A stretch of 64,000 bases of DNA. Source: Areca catechu (Eukaryota; Streptophyta; Magnoliopsida; Arecales; Arecaceae). The translations under genes and the position numbers were made by a program. Location of the stretch: the NCBI GenBank assembly GCA_021397845.1, contig JAHSVC010000018.1:1-64000 (forward strand), in the 5' to 3' direction. The notes beneath the pieces were generated by a model. It did not search any database and was not told where the DNA came from. It was given only the letters and a program-made list of their open reading frames with translations. This document shows positions 10,552 to 20,755 of this stretch, piece by piece (position 1 is the first letter of the stretch; each line of letters opens with the position of its first letter).

Positions 10552-11680
10552 CTACTTTTCTTCAGTATCAGGAGAGAAGATCACCTCACTGACCTCTTCA
10601 AATGGAGGAGCCGACGCTGCCCTGTCAACAAGCTTTGTTTTCTCTATCTCCTCACTCAGTATGGCAAAAGAAGAAACATCCAAAGTTGGGTAGGCCTTCC
10701 TGACTCTATTCAGGCAGTCCGTATAGCCGACAAGGTACCTCTCTATCCCAACTTCATGCATTTCATCGCCAAAGGCCTTCGACTTTTTATAAGCCTTGAC
10801 AACTTGGGAAGCGCTCCTTTCATCCTGCTCTGCCCTCTGATTGGCTGATGAAATGTCTGTCTCCAGCTGAGTGATTATGTTCTCCAGTTCAGCCTTATGG
10901 GCCGCTGCTACCTCGACATTACGAAGGCAATCCTTCATCAGTAGTTCAACCGAAATTGCCTTCTTCGTCCACCTTTGCAACTCCGCCACCACTTTGGTCG
11001 CGTACGTCTCGAGCATTCTTAGCTCCTTCTCCAAGGAACTCTTCATAGTGACGACCTTGTCCAGTTTTTCTTTAGTGGTGGCCCAAAGCCCTTTAGCTGC
11101 TTCTCTCTCAACTACGGCCAGAGCCAACTGGCTATGAAGGCTTTGGCCAAAATTGATGGACTCACGAATGCTCTCTTCCAACAGAGAACATCATGGGCAA
11201 CCTGTCAAAGATAAACACATATAAAGTCAGTTTGATCGATGCTGATGTACTTACAGCACTTACATCGACACTCACTTGTTGCATCCTGGGATAAATGAAG
11301 GAAAAGGAGTCTCTCGACCCTAGCTCCTTAGCCTCCTTCCCGTCCTTTCGGGAGACGATCGAAGTCTTCGCCTGCCCCGGATCGCTACAACCAGCATTGG
11401 CAACGGACACGCCGAATCTCCTCGAACTTTTTCCCTCTACAATTGGAAGTTTGGGCCTGATGTTCCCAGCAGTAACGGGAGCCCTACTCGTGTCCAACGG
11501 GCTTCGCTCCCCCGATGGCCCTGCAAGAGTGGTCCCAATCGGACATCCGGCCAGACATCCAGGCAAAGGGACATGCTCCTCCTTCGAGGAAAAATCTATG
11601 TCGATAGGAACACCACCATCGATCTGGACCCGTGAAAGCGCCAGGATGTAGGTCCGTCTTTGGTCTGACCTTCACACCGG
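10552..11680 (-). pseudogene. Tat-1 antisense extra gene, copy A (exons 2-3 only)
   Basis: On the strand opposite to pol, 11181-10552 encodes a charged, coiled-coil-like protein (EESIRESINFGQ, many Glu/Lys/Ala heptads, ending FSPDTEEK). It aligns in style and ending motif (YPTLDVSSF) with the third exon of copy B. Upstream, 11566-11200 resembles a Ser/Pro-rich exon 2, ending MQQ before a GTGAGT donor (near 11277). Exon 3 would start after an acceptor CAG near 11200, but a small insertion shifts its frame before EES. No PF04195-like first exon is present. It looks like part of another element's antisense gene joined into Tat-1. Confidence 0.6.
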
Positions 11681-12617
11681 ATGAGCCCCGCTGGCCATTT
11701 CCCCACCACCCATCGGAGTCACGCTATGTATGGTCTCATGGTTAACAAAGACTCTTGAAGCTAGCTGCAGCAGAAAGAGGAGGAAAGATTGCTCAAGAAG
11801 CGACGTTGCCAAAAAACTCAAAAAGATTTGGTCTATGGGGGCGATAGACTCATATATAAAGCTCGTCAATGGCTTAGATTGACTGCCCATATTATGGGCC
11901 ACCCTTCGATTGCGCTGTGTGTGCTCACCCTAATCAATAGGGGCCTCAATCCATGCGAAGGTGGTTGTGAGAAGTCTAGGAGCCATGACTGATCCGATCC
12001 CTGACATGCACAGCCTTAATAACTCTGGTCATCACAATCCCATGACCTGACAATAACTGCCTTGCCAACGGTAGTTGGACATCTGGCAGGAACAGGGTGT
12101 CGCATTGGTCAGTGAGCCAGGATCTCCATCAAATGTCGAGATTCCTTAATTATGAAAAGCTGGCTCGTGAGTAGGAAAAGGCTGAGTCAACGAGAAGCCG
12201 GATGAATGGCTTGCTACCAAGATCAGTGATCCTACCGAAGTCCAGTTTAAAAATCCTGAGCAATGAAGAAAAGCCAAAGGCATTCATATGCCTGAAGGTG
12301 GACCTCTATCTAAAAGGTCGTAGTCCATTCGAAGATCTCATACTTAGAAAATTTACATTCAAGTTGGAAGTTATCGCATATTCGGAAATGGCTACCTATC
12401 CGAAGACCTTATACTTAGAAAGTTTACATTCAAGTTAAAAGGTTATCATATTTTCCAAAGGGCGGCTACCTATTCGAGGATCACTGTATGTCCAATGACT
12501 TCATACTTAAGAAAAATTCATCCAATGAAGAGAAAAAGTATGTTTTCATTCATGTTCAGGCAGGTTACACATCTTTCTCTTACAGGACAAAAGAAAAGAA
12601 AAAAAGATTACAAAGGC
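11681..12617. other. Tat-1 spacer between the two antisense gene copies
   Basis: No coding feature is supported. At about 12290-12510 are degenerate repeats built on a phrase like CATACTTAGAAAATTTACATTC; they recall the second repeat block of Tat-2 (CCTAAGTCCGAAGACTTAGT type). Copy A therefore sits between two repeat blocks that are adjacent in Tat-2, which supports an insertion or recombination event. Confidence 0.5.
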
Positions 12618-14797
12618 TTATTCATCGGCCACGGGGACTTTCGGATCAGCGATAGGAAGTGATTCTTCAACAAAAACCAAAGGAGAGGCCTCATTTGCTT
12701 GAGCCGAAGTAGGTGGGTCAGCCATGTTTAGCTCTCCAACCAGTTCTTGGCCTTCGGCTACGACTGTGACTTCTTCAGCCTGCCCAGGCACTTCTTCAAC
12801 TTCGGTAGTGGAAGAGGTTTTGGTTTCAACAAGGGCCATGGGTCTTTCTTCCTCCTCGACGATCTCATATGTCGGGATGCTCGAAAGATCGAGATCAGGG
12901 TAAAGCCCCTAGACCTCCTTAAGCCCATCGTCGAAGTCGTATTGGTAACTGACCATGCTCGACTCAGTTACCTCCTCCTTGAACGCCGAAGACTTCTTGA
13001 AATCTTCGATGGCCCTGACTGCCTGCTCCTTCAAAGCCTTGGACTCCCTGACCACTGCTTCGACCTTCTTGGTCGCCTCGTTAGCCCTCTTGGCCGCCTC
13101 TTCGGTCTTCTGCTGAAACTCCTTGGTAGAACACTTCAAGGAGTGCATCTATTTTTTCCTCTTCCGAAGCTTGGCCTCCTGGTCAAGGATTTTCAATTGA
13201 GCTTTCTTTAGCTCATTCTTTAGACCTTGAACTTCGACATCCTTATTATTAAGATTCTCCTCCATGGCCAATTTCAACTCTTCGACCGCTTCTTTTTCGG
13301 CCTTCACCATCTGAAGCTCCTCCTTCAAGCTCTTGAGGAAGTTGTTAAACCCTTCCCCGCTTTCCTCCATGAAGGTGATGTCATGGACTAACTGTATCAA
13401 GTCACCAAAATATGAGATTAGTTATGTCGAAGACCACCATAAGAAGACAAAGGAAGATAAAGCATCATACCTTCAGCAGGGAAGAGAAGGCTGAATCGGA
13501 CACCTCTACAAGGCATCAATTTCGAATAGTTGCCCAGTCGTGGGGCAACAGTTTGGCCTTCAATACTTTTCTGGCCACATTGGGAAGTGCTAGAACCCTC
13601 GCATCAGAGAAGCGGGAGAGGTCTATCGCGCAATCCCTATTTAAGGGAGTGTCCCTTATTGGACTCCCTTCAACTTGGGGTGCCTTGCCCTTATCCCTCG
13701 CAGAGGGTCAAGGTACTGGTAGGTTGGCGGTCGGGGCTGCGGTAGGACTCTTTGGGATTTGAATCAAAGAACTCCCCCTGGGTGGAAGCTCTATCGATGG
13801 GACCTCACTCCTCTCTGATGACTCCCTCGTAGGAGCAATGCTCCTGCTGACTCCCTCCTCTCGAGCCTTCTTTCGGGCTTCCAAACCCGTTGAAGGAACT
13901 TGGGATGCTTTCCTCTTGACAGACTGGTGAAGTAGGCTGACATCAGGCTTCATCCTACCACTTGTCAGCAGAAATAAATCTCAAGGTCAGCTAGCAAGGA
14001 TAACTATGAAGACTGGATAAAAGTCGAAGCCATCTTCTGATTATACCTAATGAAGAGGACTTGCTAATCTGAGCGAGATAGAGATTCCTCTCTTCTAACA
14101 GTTCCCGGATAGAAGTGACCTCAGACTCAGATAACAATATGAAGTCCGGCTGGTCAGCCTTCAAAACCTTCTTACCGGCATTTTCAATCAAATAGGGTTC
14201 TTTCCATTCTATATCGAACCCTCATGGTAGAGAAGAAGAGACGAACAAAAAGTTGGGTTTCCACCCTTGAATGGCACTAGGCATATCCTTAATTATTTTA
14301 CGGTCAGGGCGAGGGCCAATGACCCACCACCCATAGCCGTGAAAATCTCTTTTCAACATGAAAAAAGAAGTGAACAGACTGGTTTTGGGCCTCACGTTCG
14401 CTATATGGAAATGGACTAAAAATCCATAGATATTTCGAATACTGTTTGGAGTCAACTGTGCTAGGATGACATGGTACATGTCAAAAATTCTGGCAAAGAA
14501 GGGATGTAAAGAAAATCGAAGACCGGCTTTCAAGTGGTCTTCATATATGGCAATGATACCGGGCGGGGGCTTATTTACCCTCTCTTCGGACTGTGGAAGT
14601 ATGAAAGGAAAGTTATCAAAAACATGATAATACTTCCATAGGTGACCGATTCTGTCAGAGGACAGAGAACTTGGGATCAACTCCAGTTGGGATTTAGCAA
14701 TGGTCTCCCTAATAGGCCTCAGGACACTAAAAGATTCAACCTCTCCCCCGCCAGAGGGGGCCGTGTCGGCGGTCGAAACCTCTAGAGTCCTAACCAT
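12618..14797 (-). pseudogene. Tat-1 antisense extra gene, copy B: PF04195-like domain plus coiled coil, three exons
   Basis: Exon 1 (14797-14047) starts MVRTLEVST and carries the putative gypsy-type transposon domain: IAIYEDHLKAGLRFSLHPFF, LTPNSIRNIYGF, FFMLKRDFHGYGWWVIGPRP, GWKPNFLFV. It then has a TGA in place of a likely Trp (near 14220). The donor GTATAA follows CATTAG, splitting a glycine codon (phase 1). Exon 2 (13958-13471) is basic and Ser/Pro-rich (MKPDVSLLHQ onward) and ends LLK before a phase-0 donor GTATGA. The expected exon 2 acceptor reads TG rather than AG. Exon 3 (13391-12618) is a coiled coil beginning LVHDITFMEES, with two CAG-to-TAG type stops (near 13150 and 12911), ending PVADE. 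Function unknown; the gene is disabled. Confidence 0.75.
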
Positions 14798-15403
14798 GAT
14801 GGAAAGAGGAAAAGGAGAGGGAGGCACTACTTGCAAGAAGGATAATGAACAAAGAGGAAGATAAGAGCTGGGACAGCGGAAAACAAAATGCATAGAGCAA
14901 GGAAGTTTCCTCTGCCAACCTGCTTCCCTTTATATAGAGGGCAAAAGACATTTCAGGTAGCCTTCTCGAAAGAGGAGACGTATCGCTGATCGTGCCACGT
15001 ATGGAGGCGTCGATCGTGGATACGAAGCCCCAAACGAGGCCAATCGATTTGATGGAAAAAAATCAAAATTATCAGCCATGATCCATGTGACTACATCTGA
15101 TGGCGGGGATTGAATCCATACCTTCTATCCAAGGAACAAGATGGTTCCACGTCCCTCATCCAACCGAAGCCGAAGAGCCCGTCAGGTCACCATAATGGAA
15201 GGAACAGACATGATTCATCCACTCACCATCTTCTTTTTGCAAGCTAATGAATGAGCGACAACTGTCCCCCCGCACGACTCTCGAATCAGGTGGCAATCAT
15301 CATAAATGACTGAATCGAGGATTCGCCATTATTGGTCATGCTTTTTTTGTCAGTAAACGACAACTCATGAGTACTCCCACTTTCCAAAACAAATTATTAT
15401 TTT
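14798..15403. other. Tat-1 region between antisense gene start and PPT
   Basis: Noncoding. For the antisense gene this is the upstream (promoter and leader) side; for Tat-1 it is 3' untranslated sequence. An A/T-rich hexamer TATATA lies on the + strand at 14932-14937, about 135 bp before the antisense ATG, and on the minus strand it could serve as a TATA box. Nothing else is recognised. Confidence 0.4.
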
Positions 15404-15426
15404 GAAAACTAGGAGTGGGGGGCAAC
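15404..15426 (+). promoter_or_regulatory. Polypurine tract of Tat-1
   Basis: The purine-rich GGAGTGGGGGGCAAC directly precedes the 3' LTR start TGTTGG. Polypurine tracts resist RNase H and prime plus-strand DNA synthesis. Tat-3 and Tat-4 have the same GGGGGCAAC form next to their LTRs. Confidence 0.85.
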
Positions 15427-16367
15427 TGTTGGGATTAACCGGTTCAGTAAAGACCAATTGATAGTTCAGGGGTACATTTGAACCCCTACTAGATCGCTCA
15501 CCTAGATTGGGAGGCCCGAAGGTGCCAGAAGGCTCAAAGGTGACTCCACAGGCGGAAGAAGCAACAACTTAACATCATCGTTCTAGTCTCCTCACTGGGT
15601 TAGTCTTCGACCGACACCAAAGAGAGCGGTGCCAAAGCATATCCTTAATTCAGGCTGTGTCATGTGGGTCGGTCTTCTTCGGACTATTTCGAAGAAGACT
15701 GGTCCGAAGAAAATGGCCACTTCATTATCTAACTTACTTCGAAGAAGAACTCCAGTCCACTTCAAAGAAGGCCATTCTGATGCGAATGGCTGCGGTGTCT
15801 TCAGCCTACCCTGAAGAGGATAGGTTAAGGCAGTCAGCCGATTCAGCCTCGGACCCTTTCGAAGGGGTGACCCTAAAGCGAATCTTCTGTTGATCTCCAA
15901 TCTCCAGACGTGGATATGGTTGTTGCAACCAACCACGTAGCCACTAGCTTCAACAACATCGAGATGGCCAGGATCAGCCACGTAGCCACTAACTCCAGGA
16001 TTAAAAACATCGAGGTGGCCAGAATCAGACAGCAATTGCTTAGGTTAGGAAGGGGTTAAGCTAACCAACCCCACTTAACCAGAGGCGAGTGGGCCTAACT
16101 GAGTTCTTGGCACATCTCCCATTATAAATACTGGTAAGAGGGGACACTCAAAAGGCAAATAAGCCAAGCAAAAGCCAAACTCTCTGAGTCTCTTTCACAC
16201 ACTCTCTTTCTGAGAACTCTTCATTCTGTTGCTTGAGCCTTCACTAACTTAGGCACGGAGTGTCCCCCACCGGAGAAAATCCGGTCAGGGCGTCTGTTTT
16301 GCAGGACTCTCGAGGCGAGCCGGTGATCCAGCAGCTCCGTCAGGTCTGCGAAGGTTCGATGCCAACA
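15427..16367 (+). repeat. 3' LTR of Tat-1 (941 bp)
   Basis: It starts TGTTGG and ends CCAACA, perfect inverted ends, immediately after the PPT. Its first about 203 bp match both 5' fragments at 4734 and 5161. A TATA box (TATAAATA, 16123-16130) followed by CTGGTAAGAGGGGACACTCA is shared almost exactly with the Tat-2 LTR and marks the promoter and start of R. A downstream block at 16222-16305 is also conserved. Confidence 0.9.
16222..16305 (+). promoter_or_regulatory. Conserved LTR R/U5 block with ACCGGA-TCCGGT hairpin
   Basis: Contains CATTCTGTTG, then ACTTAGGCAC, GAGTGTCCCCCACCGGA, a short loop, TCCGGTCAGGG and TTTTGCAGG. ACCGGA and TCCGGT form a six-base-pair stem. The same ordered words occur in Tat-2 (24770-24856) and, in element orientation, in Tat-4 (minus strand, 17325-17410 and 21636-21720). 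The role is unproven; position downstream of the TATA box suggests RNA 3' end formation, dimerisation or packaging. Confidence 0.6.
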
Positions 16368-16419
16368 AATGGAATTTAGACTAACTCATTCCAAAACCAA
16401 TCCAAGATAGTAAACATGA

Positions 16420-16918
16420 GAAATTTTTTGTACACTACCCTCGGTGGAGCAAAACAAGCATTGCTTCACTTGATTGGATCATACAAGTCCCTGCTTTCCA
16501 ATATACATTTAATGCTTATGGCTTTGCTTTTTATTTAAAATTTTAAATAATGAATATGCTCCTCCCCTTCTAAATTATGAAAGAATGTCATAATTTTTCT
16601 TTCAAAAGTCATGAGGAAAACGTATTTTTGTTATTAAAAATTTTTAAAATCTTAAATAACAAAAATACCCCTTCTTACTTTATGACTTTCTATTGATTAT
16701 TATAACTTCACGTATGATTTATCTATAAGATATCATAATATGGTCACGGGATATTACAATTTTTTCAGAAGGGAAGGGCATTTTTATTATTCAAAATTTC
16801 AAATAAAAAAATATAGTTGTAGGAATTAAATATAAGTTGGAAAGCTGGGGCTATGTAGTCCAAATAGGTGGACTGATGCATTTTTTTCTCTATCAAGGGT
16901 GGTGTACAAAGAATTTTT
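16420..16918. mobile_element. MITE-like element with terminal inverted repeats
   Basis: The left end (AAATTTTTTGTACACTACCC at 16421) is the imperfect reverse complement of the right end (GGGTGGTGTACAAAGAATTT at 16899), with about 30 bp of pairing. The roughly 500-bp interior is AT-rich and noncoding. This size and structure fit a miniature inverted-repeat transposable element; the family and a target duplication are not determined. Confidence 0.6.
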
Positions 16919-17049
16919 TTATAAATATAGGCCTAGCCTAGCTTGTAAGTCAATTATTTAACTGATTTTGCTAGCCCAAACCACTAACCTATGAGATTTT
17001 CTAGCCATTCATTCAAACAACCATTTAATAATATTTTAAAGATTAAGAA

Positions 17050-17253
17050 GATGCTTAATTAATGGATGAAGAGTATTCTATATTTAGTAATCTTCAAAAT
17101 CGTTCCAACTACCATGGCATCAAACTTATGAGAGACTCTAAAGTTTTAGCAGAGGGTAATTGAGCACATATTAAGGAATGACACAAAAATACCAGAGAAC
17201 AAATTTGGTTTGATTTTGGGAAGGTAAAAAATATAAGCTATTTTTCTTGTTTG
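17050..17253 (+). pseudogene. RTE-type LINE reverse transcriptase, upstream half
   Basis: Degenerate translation in shifting frames gives NYHGIKLM, then QRVIEHILRNDTKI and PENKFGLILGR. These correspond to the NYRGIKLM, ERVIE-LR and ENQFGFMPGR blocks of plant RTE/LINE reverse transcriptases. The match breaks at 17253 because Tat-4 inserted here and resumes at 22507 with LMEKYKERREYL. Frameshifts and stops show an old copy. Confidence 0.65.
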
Positions 17254-17258
17254 GGGGT

Positions 17259-18816
17259 TGTTGCTGCAACTTCTCCCGGACCGGGCTTGGTTGGCTGTGG
17301 TTGGGGCGCTCCCCTCCCGGTTTACGCAAAAAAGTTTCCAAGGGTCGGTGGTGTTCCGGCGGGGGACACTCCAATGCTTAAGCTAGCGGGAGCTTGAGGG
17401 CAACAGAATGGAGGAATCTCAATAGAAGATGAGCTCGTGGAGAGGGAAAGAGTCCCTGTGATTACCGCTATGAGTCCCCCAATATACCTTATATAGGTGC
17501 GGAACGTGCTAGAATCTGTTAGGGATGTAGCCAGGAATGATTGATCTGCCCCTAGAAGATTCAGATAGTGGCCACGTGGCGCCAGGATGGGGCGGCATCG
17601 TGGGAGTAGTGGAGTAAAGACGCTGATATGACAGAATTCTATTGTAACAGAATTCTAGTACCAGCTAGAAAAGGATTTCTGGAGCCTTCTGATTAGTATA
17701 GATCATTTGAACTTTTTGATGGAGTCAATCGGCTAGACCTCTGATGGAGTGGAAGGTCTTTGGACCTCTGCTGAAAAAAAGGATTTTCGGATCTCTGGAA
17801 TGAAAGAGAGTCTTCGGATCTCTAAAATGAAAGAGTCCTCGGACCTCTGATGAAGTGGAAGGTCTTCGGACCTTTGCTGAAGAAGAGGGTCTTCGGTCTT
17901 CGGACCTCCACTGAAGAAGAGGGTCTTCGGACCTCTGATGAAGTGGAAGGTCTTCGAACCTCCGCTAAAGAAGAGGGTCTTCGGACCTCTGATAAAGTGG
18001 AAGGTCTTCATACCTCCATTGAAGAAGAAGGTCTTTGAACCTTTGGTGAAGGGGAGGATCTTTGGACCTCCGCTGAGGAAGAGTCTTCGGACCTTTGAAG
18101 AGGGTCTTCAGACTTCTGAAATGAAAGAGTCTTCGGGTCTCTAAAGAGGGTTTTCGGACTTCTGATGAAGTGGAGGATCTTTGGTCCTCCATTGAAGAAG
18201 AGTCTTCGGACCTCTGAAGAGGGTCTTCGGACTTCTGAAATGAAAGAGTCTTTGGGCCTCTGAAGAGGGTCTTCGGACTTCTGATGAAGTGGAGGATCTT
18301 TGGTCCTCCACTGAAGAAGAGTCTTCGGATCTCTGAAGAGGGTTTTTGGACTTCTGATGAAGTGGAGGATCTTTGGTCCTCCGCTGAAGAAGAGTCTTCG
18401 GACCTCTGAAGAGGGTCTTCGGACTTCTGATGAAGGGGAGGATCTTTGGACCTTCGCTGAAGAAGAGTCTTCAGACCTCTGATGAAGTGGAAGTTCTTCG
18501 GACCTCTACTAAAGAAGAGGGTCTTCGGACCTCTGGAATGAAAGAGGATCTTTGGACCTCTTATGAAGTGGAGGATCTTCGGACCTCCACTGAAGAAGAG
18601 GGTCTTCGGATCTCTGATGAAGTGGAAGGTCTTCGGACCTCTGCTAAAGAAGAGCATCTTCGAACCTCTGGAATGAAGGAGGCCTTTGTACCTCTGAAAT
18701 GAAAGAGGGTCTTCGGACCTCTGATGAAGAGGATCGATTGAACCTCTGTTCTGTCCCAGCCAAGAAAAAAATATTGGCTCCGGTCCAATTTAGAGAAAAG
18801 TTGATTGGGTATAACA
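17259..18816 (-). repeat. 3' LTR of Tat-4 (1558 bp, repeat-expanded)
   Basis: Matches the 5' LTR at both ends (left: CCCGGACCGGGCTTGG; right: GGCTCCGGTCC and GTATAACA) but is about 625 bp longer, because the internal array of CTTCGGACCTCTGA-type units is expanded. It carries the element-sense TATA-like TATATAAGG (+ strand near 17489) and the conserved GAGTGTCCCCC block. Confidence 0.87.
17730..18740. repeat. Tandem array of GGTCTTCGGACC-containing units inside the Tat-4 3' LTR
   Basis: Many imperfect units of roughly 30-50 bp, each with a variant of GGTCTTCGGACCTCTGATGAAGTGGA or GCTGAAGAAGAG words. GGTC-TTCG-GACC is self-complementary: the + strand RNA could fold a UUCG tetraloop hairpin, and the element-sense RNA would read GGTCCGAAGACC. 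Long open frames on both strands here are repeat artefacts. Confidence 0.85.
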
Positions 18817-18840
18817 GTTGCCCCCTTGCTCTTGGCCCTT
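18817..18840 (-). promoter_or_regulatory. Polypurine tract of Tat-4
   Basis: In element sense the sequence reads CCAAGAGCAAGGGGGCAAC directly before the LTR start TGTTATACCC. It has the same GGGGGCAAC form as the PPTs of Tat-1 and Tat-3. Confidence 0.82.
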
Positions 18841-20350
18841 GAGGGGACCTGTAACCTCGAAGGACAAGAGCATCACTTGGAGTTGTTCGGACCTTTGCTG
18901 AAGCATCGGTCGGACCCTTGCAGAAAGTGGGTCTTCCTTTGAACCTTGGCTGATGCGGGTCATTTGGACCTCTGTTGAAGCAGAGGGTCTTCAAACCTCT
19001 GATGAGGTGATTGAACCTCTGAAGAAGTCAGTCGGTTGGATCTCTGATGGAGTCAGTCAGTCGGACCTCTAATAAAGTGGAGGGTCTTCGGATCTTCACT
19101 GAAGAAGAGGGTTTTTGGACCTCCGCTGAAGTGGTTCTTTGGACCTTTGAAGAAGTGGGTTGGATGGACCTCTTCTACAGCGGATCGTTCAGACCTCTGC
19201 TGGAGTGGATCGGTCGGACCTCTGCTGAAGCTGGTCGATCGAACCTCTGCTGAAGCGGGTCGATCGGAGCTCTGATGAAGTGGAGGATCTTTGAACCTCC
19301 GCTAAAGAAGAGGGTCTTTGGATCTCCGCTGAAGCGAGTCGATCGGACCTCTACTGAAGCGGGTCGTTCGGACCTCTACTGAAGCTGGCCGATCGGACCT
19401 CTGAAGAAGTGGGTTGGATGGACCTCTACTATAGCGGGTCATTCAGACCTCTGCTAGAGTGGGTCGGTCAGACCTTTAGTGGAGTGGAGAGTCTTCCAAC
19501 CTTTGTTGAATGAGGGTCCTTCTTTGGACCTTCACTAAAGTGGATCGTTCAGACCTCTGCTGAAGTAGAGGGTCTGAACTCTTGCTGAAGATGGGTCTTC
19601 GGACCTTTGCCGAAGCGTCGATTGGACCCTTGCTGAAGCAAAGGGTCTTCGGACCTTTGTTGAAGTAGAGGGTCTGAACTCTTGCTAAAGATGGGTCTTC
19701 GGACCTTTGCCGAAGCGTCGGTTGGACCCTTGCTGAAGCAAAGGGTCTTCGGACCTTTGTTGAAGCTTCGGTCGGACCCTTGCTGAAGCTTAATTTGGAC
19801 CCTTGCTGAAGCGGGTCATTCGGACCTCTGCTGAAGTTGGTCGATCGAACCTCTGCTGAAGCGGGTATATCGGAGCTCTGATAAAGTGGAGGATCTTCGG
19901 ACCTCCGCTAAAGAAGAGGGTCTTCGGACCTCCGCTGAAGCGGGTCGATCAGACCTCTGCTGAAGCAGGTCGTTCGGACCTCTGCTGAAGTAGAGGGTCT
20001 GAATCCTTATTGAAGGTGGGTCTTCGGATCTTTGCCGAAGCGTTGGTCGGACCCTTGCTGAAGCGGAGGGTCTTCGGACCTTTGTTGAAGCTTCGGTCGG
20101 ACTTTTGCTAAAATGGATCGTTCGGACCTCTGCTGAAGTGGAGGCTCTTCGGAACTTTACTGAAGCTTTGATTGGACCCTTGCTGAAGCAGGTCATTCGG
20201 ACCTCTACTGAAGCGGAGGGTCTTCGGACCTTTTTTGAAGGTGGGTCCTTCTTTGGACCTTCGCTGAAGCGGGTCGTTCGGACCTCTACTGAAGCGGAGG
20301 GTCTTCGGACCTTTATTGTGGGTCTTTGGACCTCTACTGAAATTTCGATC
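18841..20350. repeat. Tat-4 internal array 1: TCGGACCTCTGCTGAAG-type units
   Basis: Roughly 1.5 kb of imperfect short repeats combining TCGGACCTCTGCTGAAG, GGGTCGATC/GTTC, GGGTCTTCGGACC and CGGACCCTTGCTGAAG words in varying order. No conserved protein is visible in any frame. It resembles the LTR array in composition, which suggests repeat units spread between LTR and interior. Confidence 0.85.
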
Positions 20351-20354
20351 GGAC

Positions 20355-20755
20355 CTTGGAGTGGGCTACCCTAGAGCCTTTGCTGACTGGGTCGAACTTT
20401 TTAGAAGTGGGCTGCCCTAGAGCCTTTGCCGATCGAAGTCGGTCTTTCGAAAGGGGGCTGCCCTAGAGCCTTTGCCGACTGAAGTCGGACTTTTCGAAAA
20501 TGGGCTGCCCTAGAGCCTTTGCCGACCGGAGTCGGACATTTCGGAAGTGGGCTACCCTAGAGCCTTTTCCGATCAGAATCATACTTTTCGAGAGTGGGCT
20601 ACCCTAGAGCCTTTACCGATCGGAGTCGAACTTTTCGGGAGTGGGCTGCCCTAAATCCTTTGCCGACCGGAGTCAGATTTTTTGGAAGTGGGCTGCCCTA
20701 GAGCCTTTGCCGATCAAAGTCGGACTTTTTGGAAGTGGGTTGCCCTAGAGCCATA
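20355..20755. repeat. Tat-4 internal array 2: 46-bp tandem repeats
   Basis: About eight units with the core GTGGGCTGCCCTAGAGCC, then TTTGCCGATCGAAGTCGGAC. Starts at 20361, 20407 and about 20453 give a 46-bp period. The unit is not a multiple of three and is unlikely to code. It is sharply distinct from the arrays on either side. Confidence 0.87.

Larger units (their letters stand above)
4734..16367 (+). mobile_element. Tat-1: Ty3/gypsy retrotransposon, Tat lineage, 5'-rearranged and decayed
   Basis: Domain order on the + strand is gag, protease, reverse transcriptase, RNase H, archaeal-type RNase H, integrase, tandem repeats, two antisense extra-gene copies, PPT and 3' LTR (15427-16367). The second RNase H (HVDGASNS and EYEALLAGL motifs) places it in the plant Tat lineage. 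At the 5' side only the first about 203 bp of the LTR survive, joined directly to the middle of gag; the rest of the LTR, the PBS and the N-terminal part of gag are gone. The fused piece is present twice in tandem. The coding region has over a dozen stop codons, nearly all explained by C-to-T or G-to-A changes. No target duplication can be matched, consistent with a rearranged left end. Confidence 0.88.

Noticed and set aside
12747..13211. 154-codon + strand frame
   Set aside because: Shadow of the antisense coiled-coil exon on the minus strand, whose sequence is conserved in Tat-2.
17733..20374. Open frames rich in Phe-His-Ile-Arg or Thr-Ser-Glu repeats
   Set aside because: Translations of the short tandem arrays of Tat-4; they change with unit number and occur on both strands.
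17730..20755. CRISPR-like regularly repeated structure
   Set aside because: Units are adjacent imperfect tandem repeats without unique spacers, inside an LTR retrotransposon of a plant genome.
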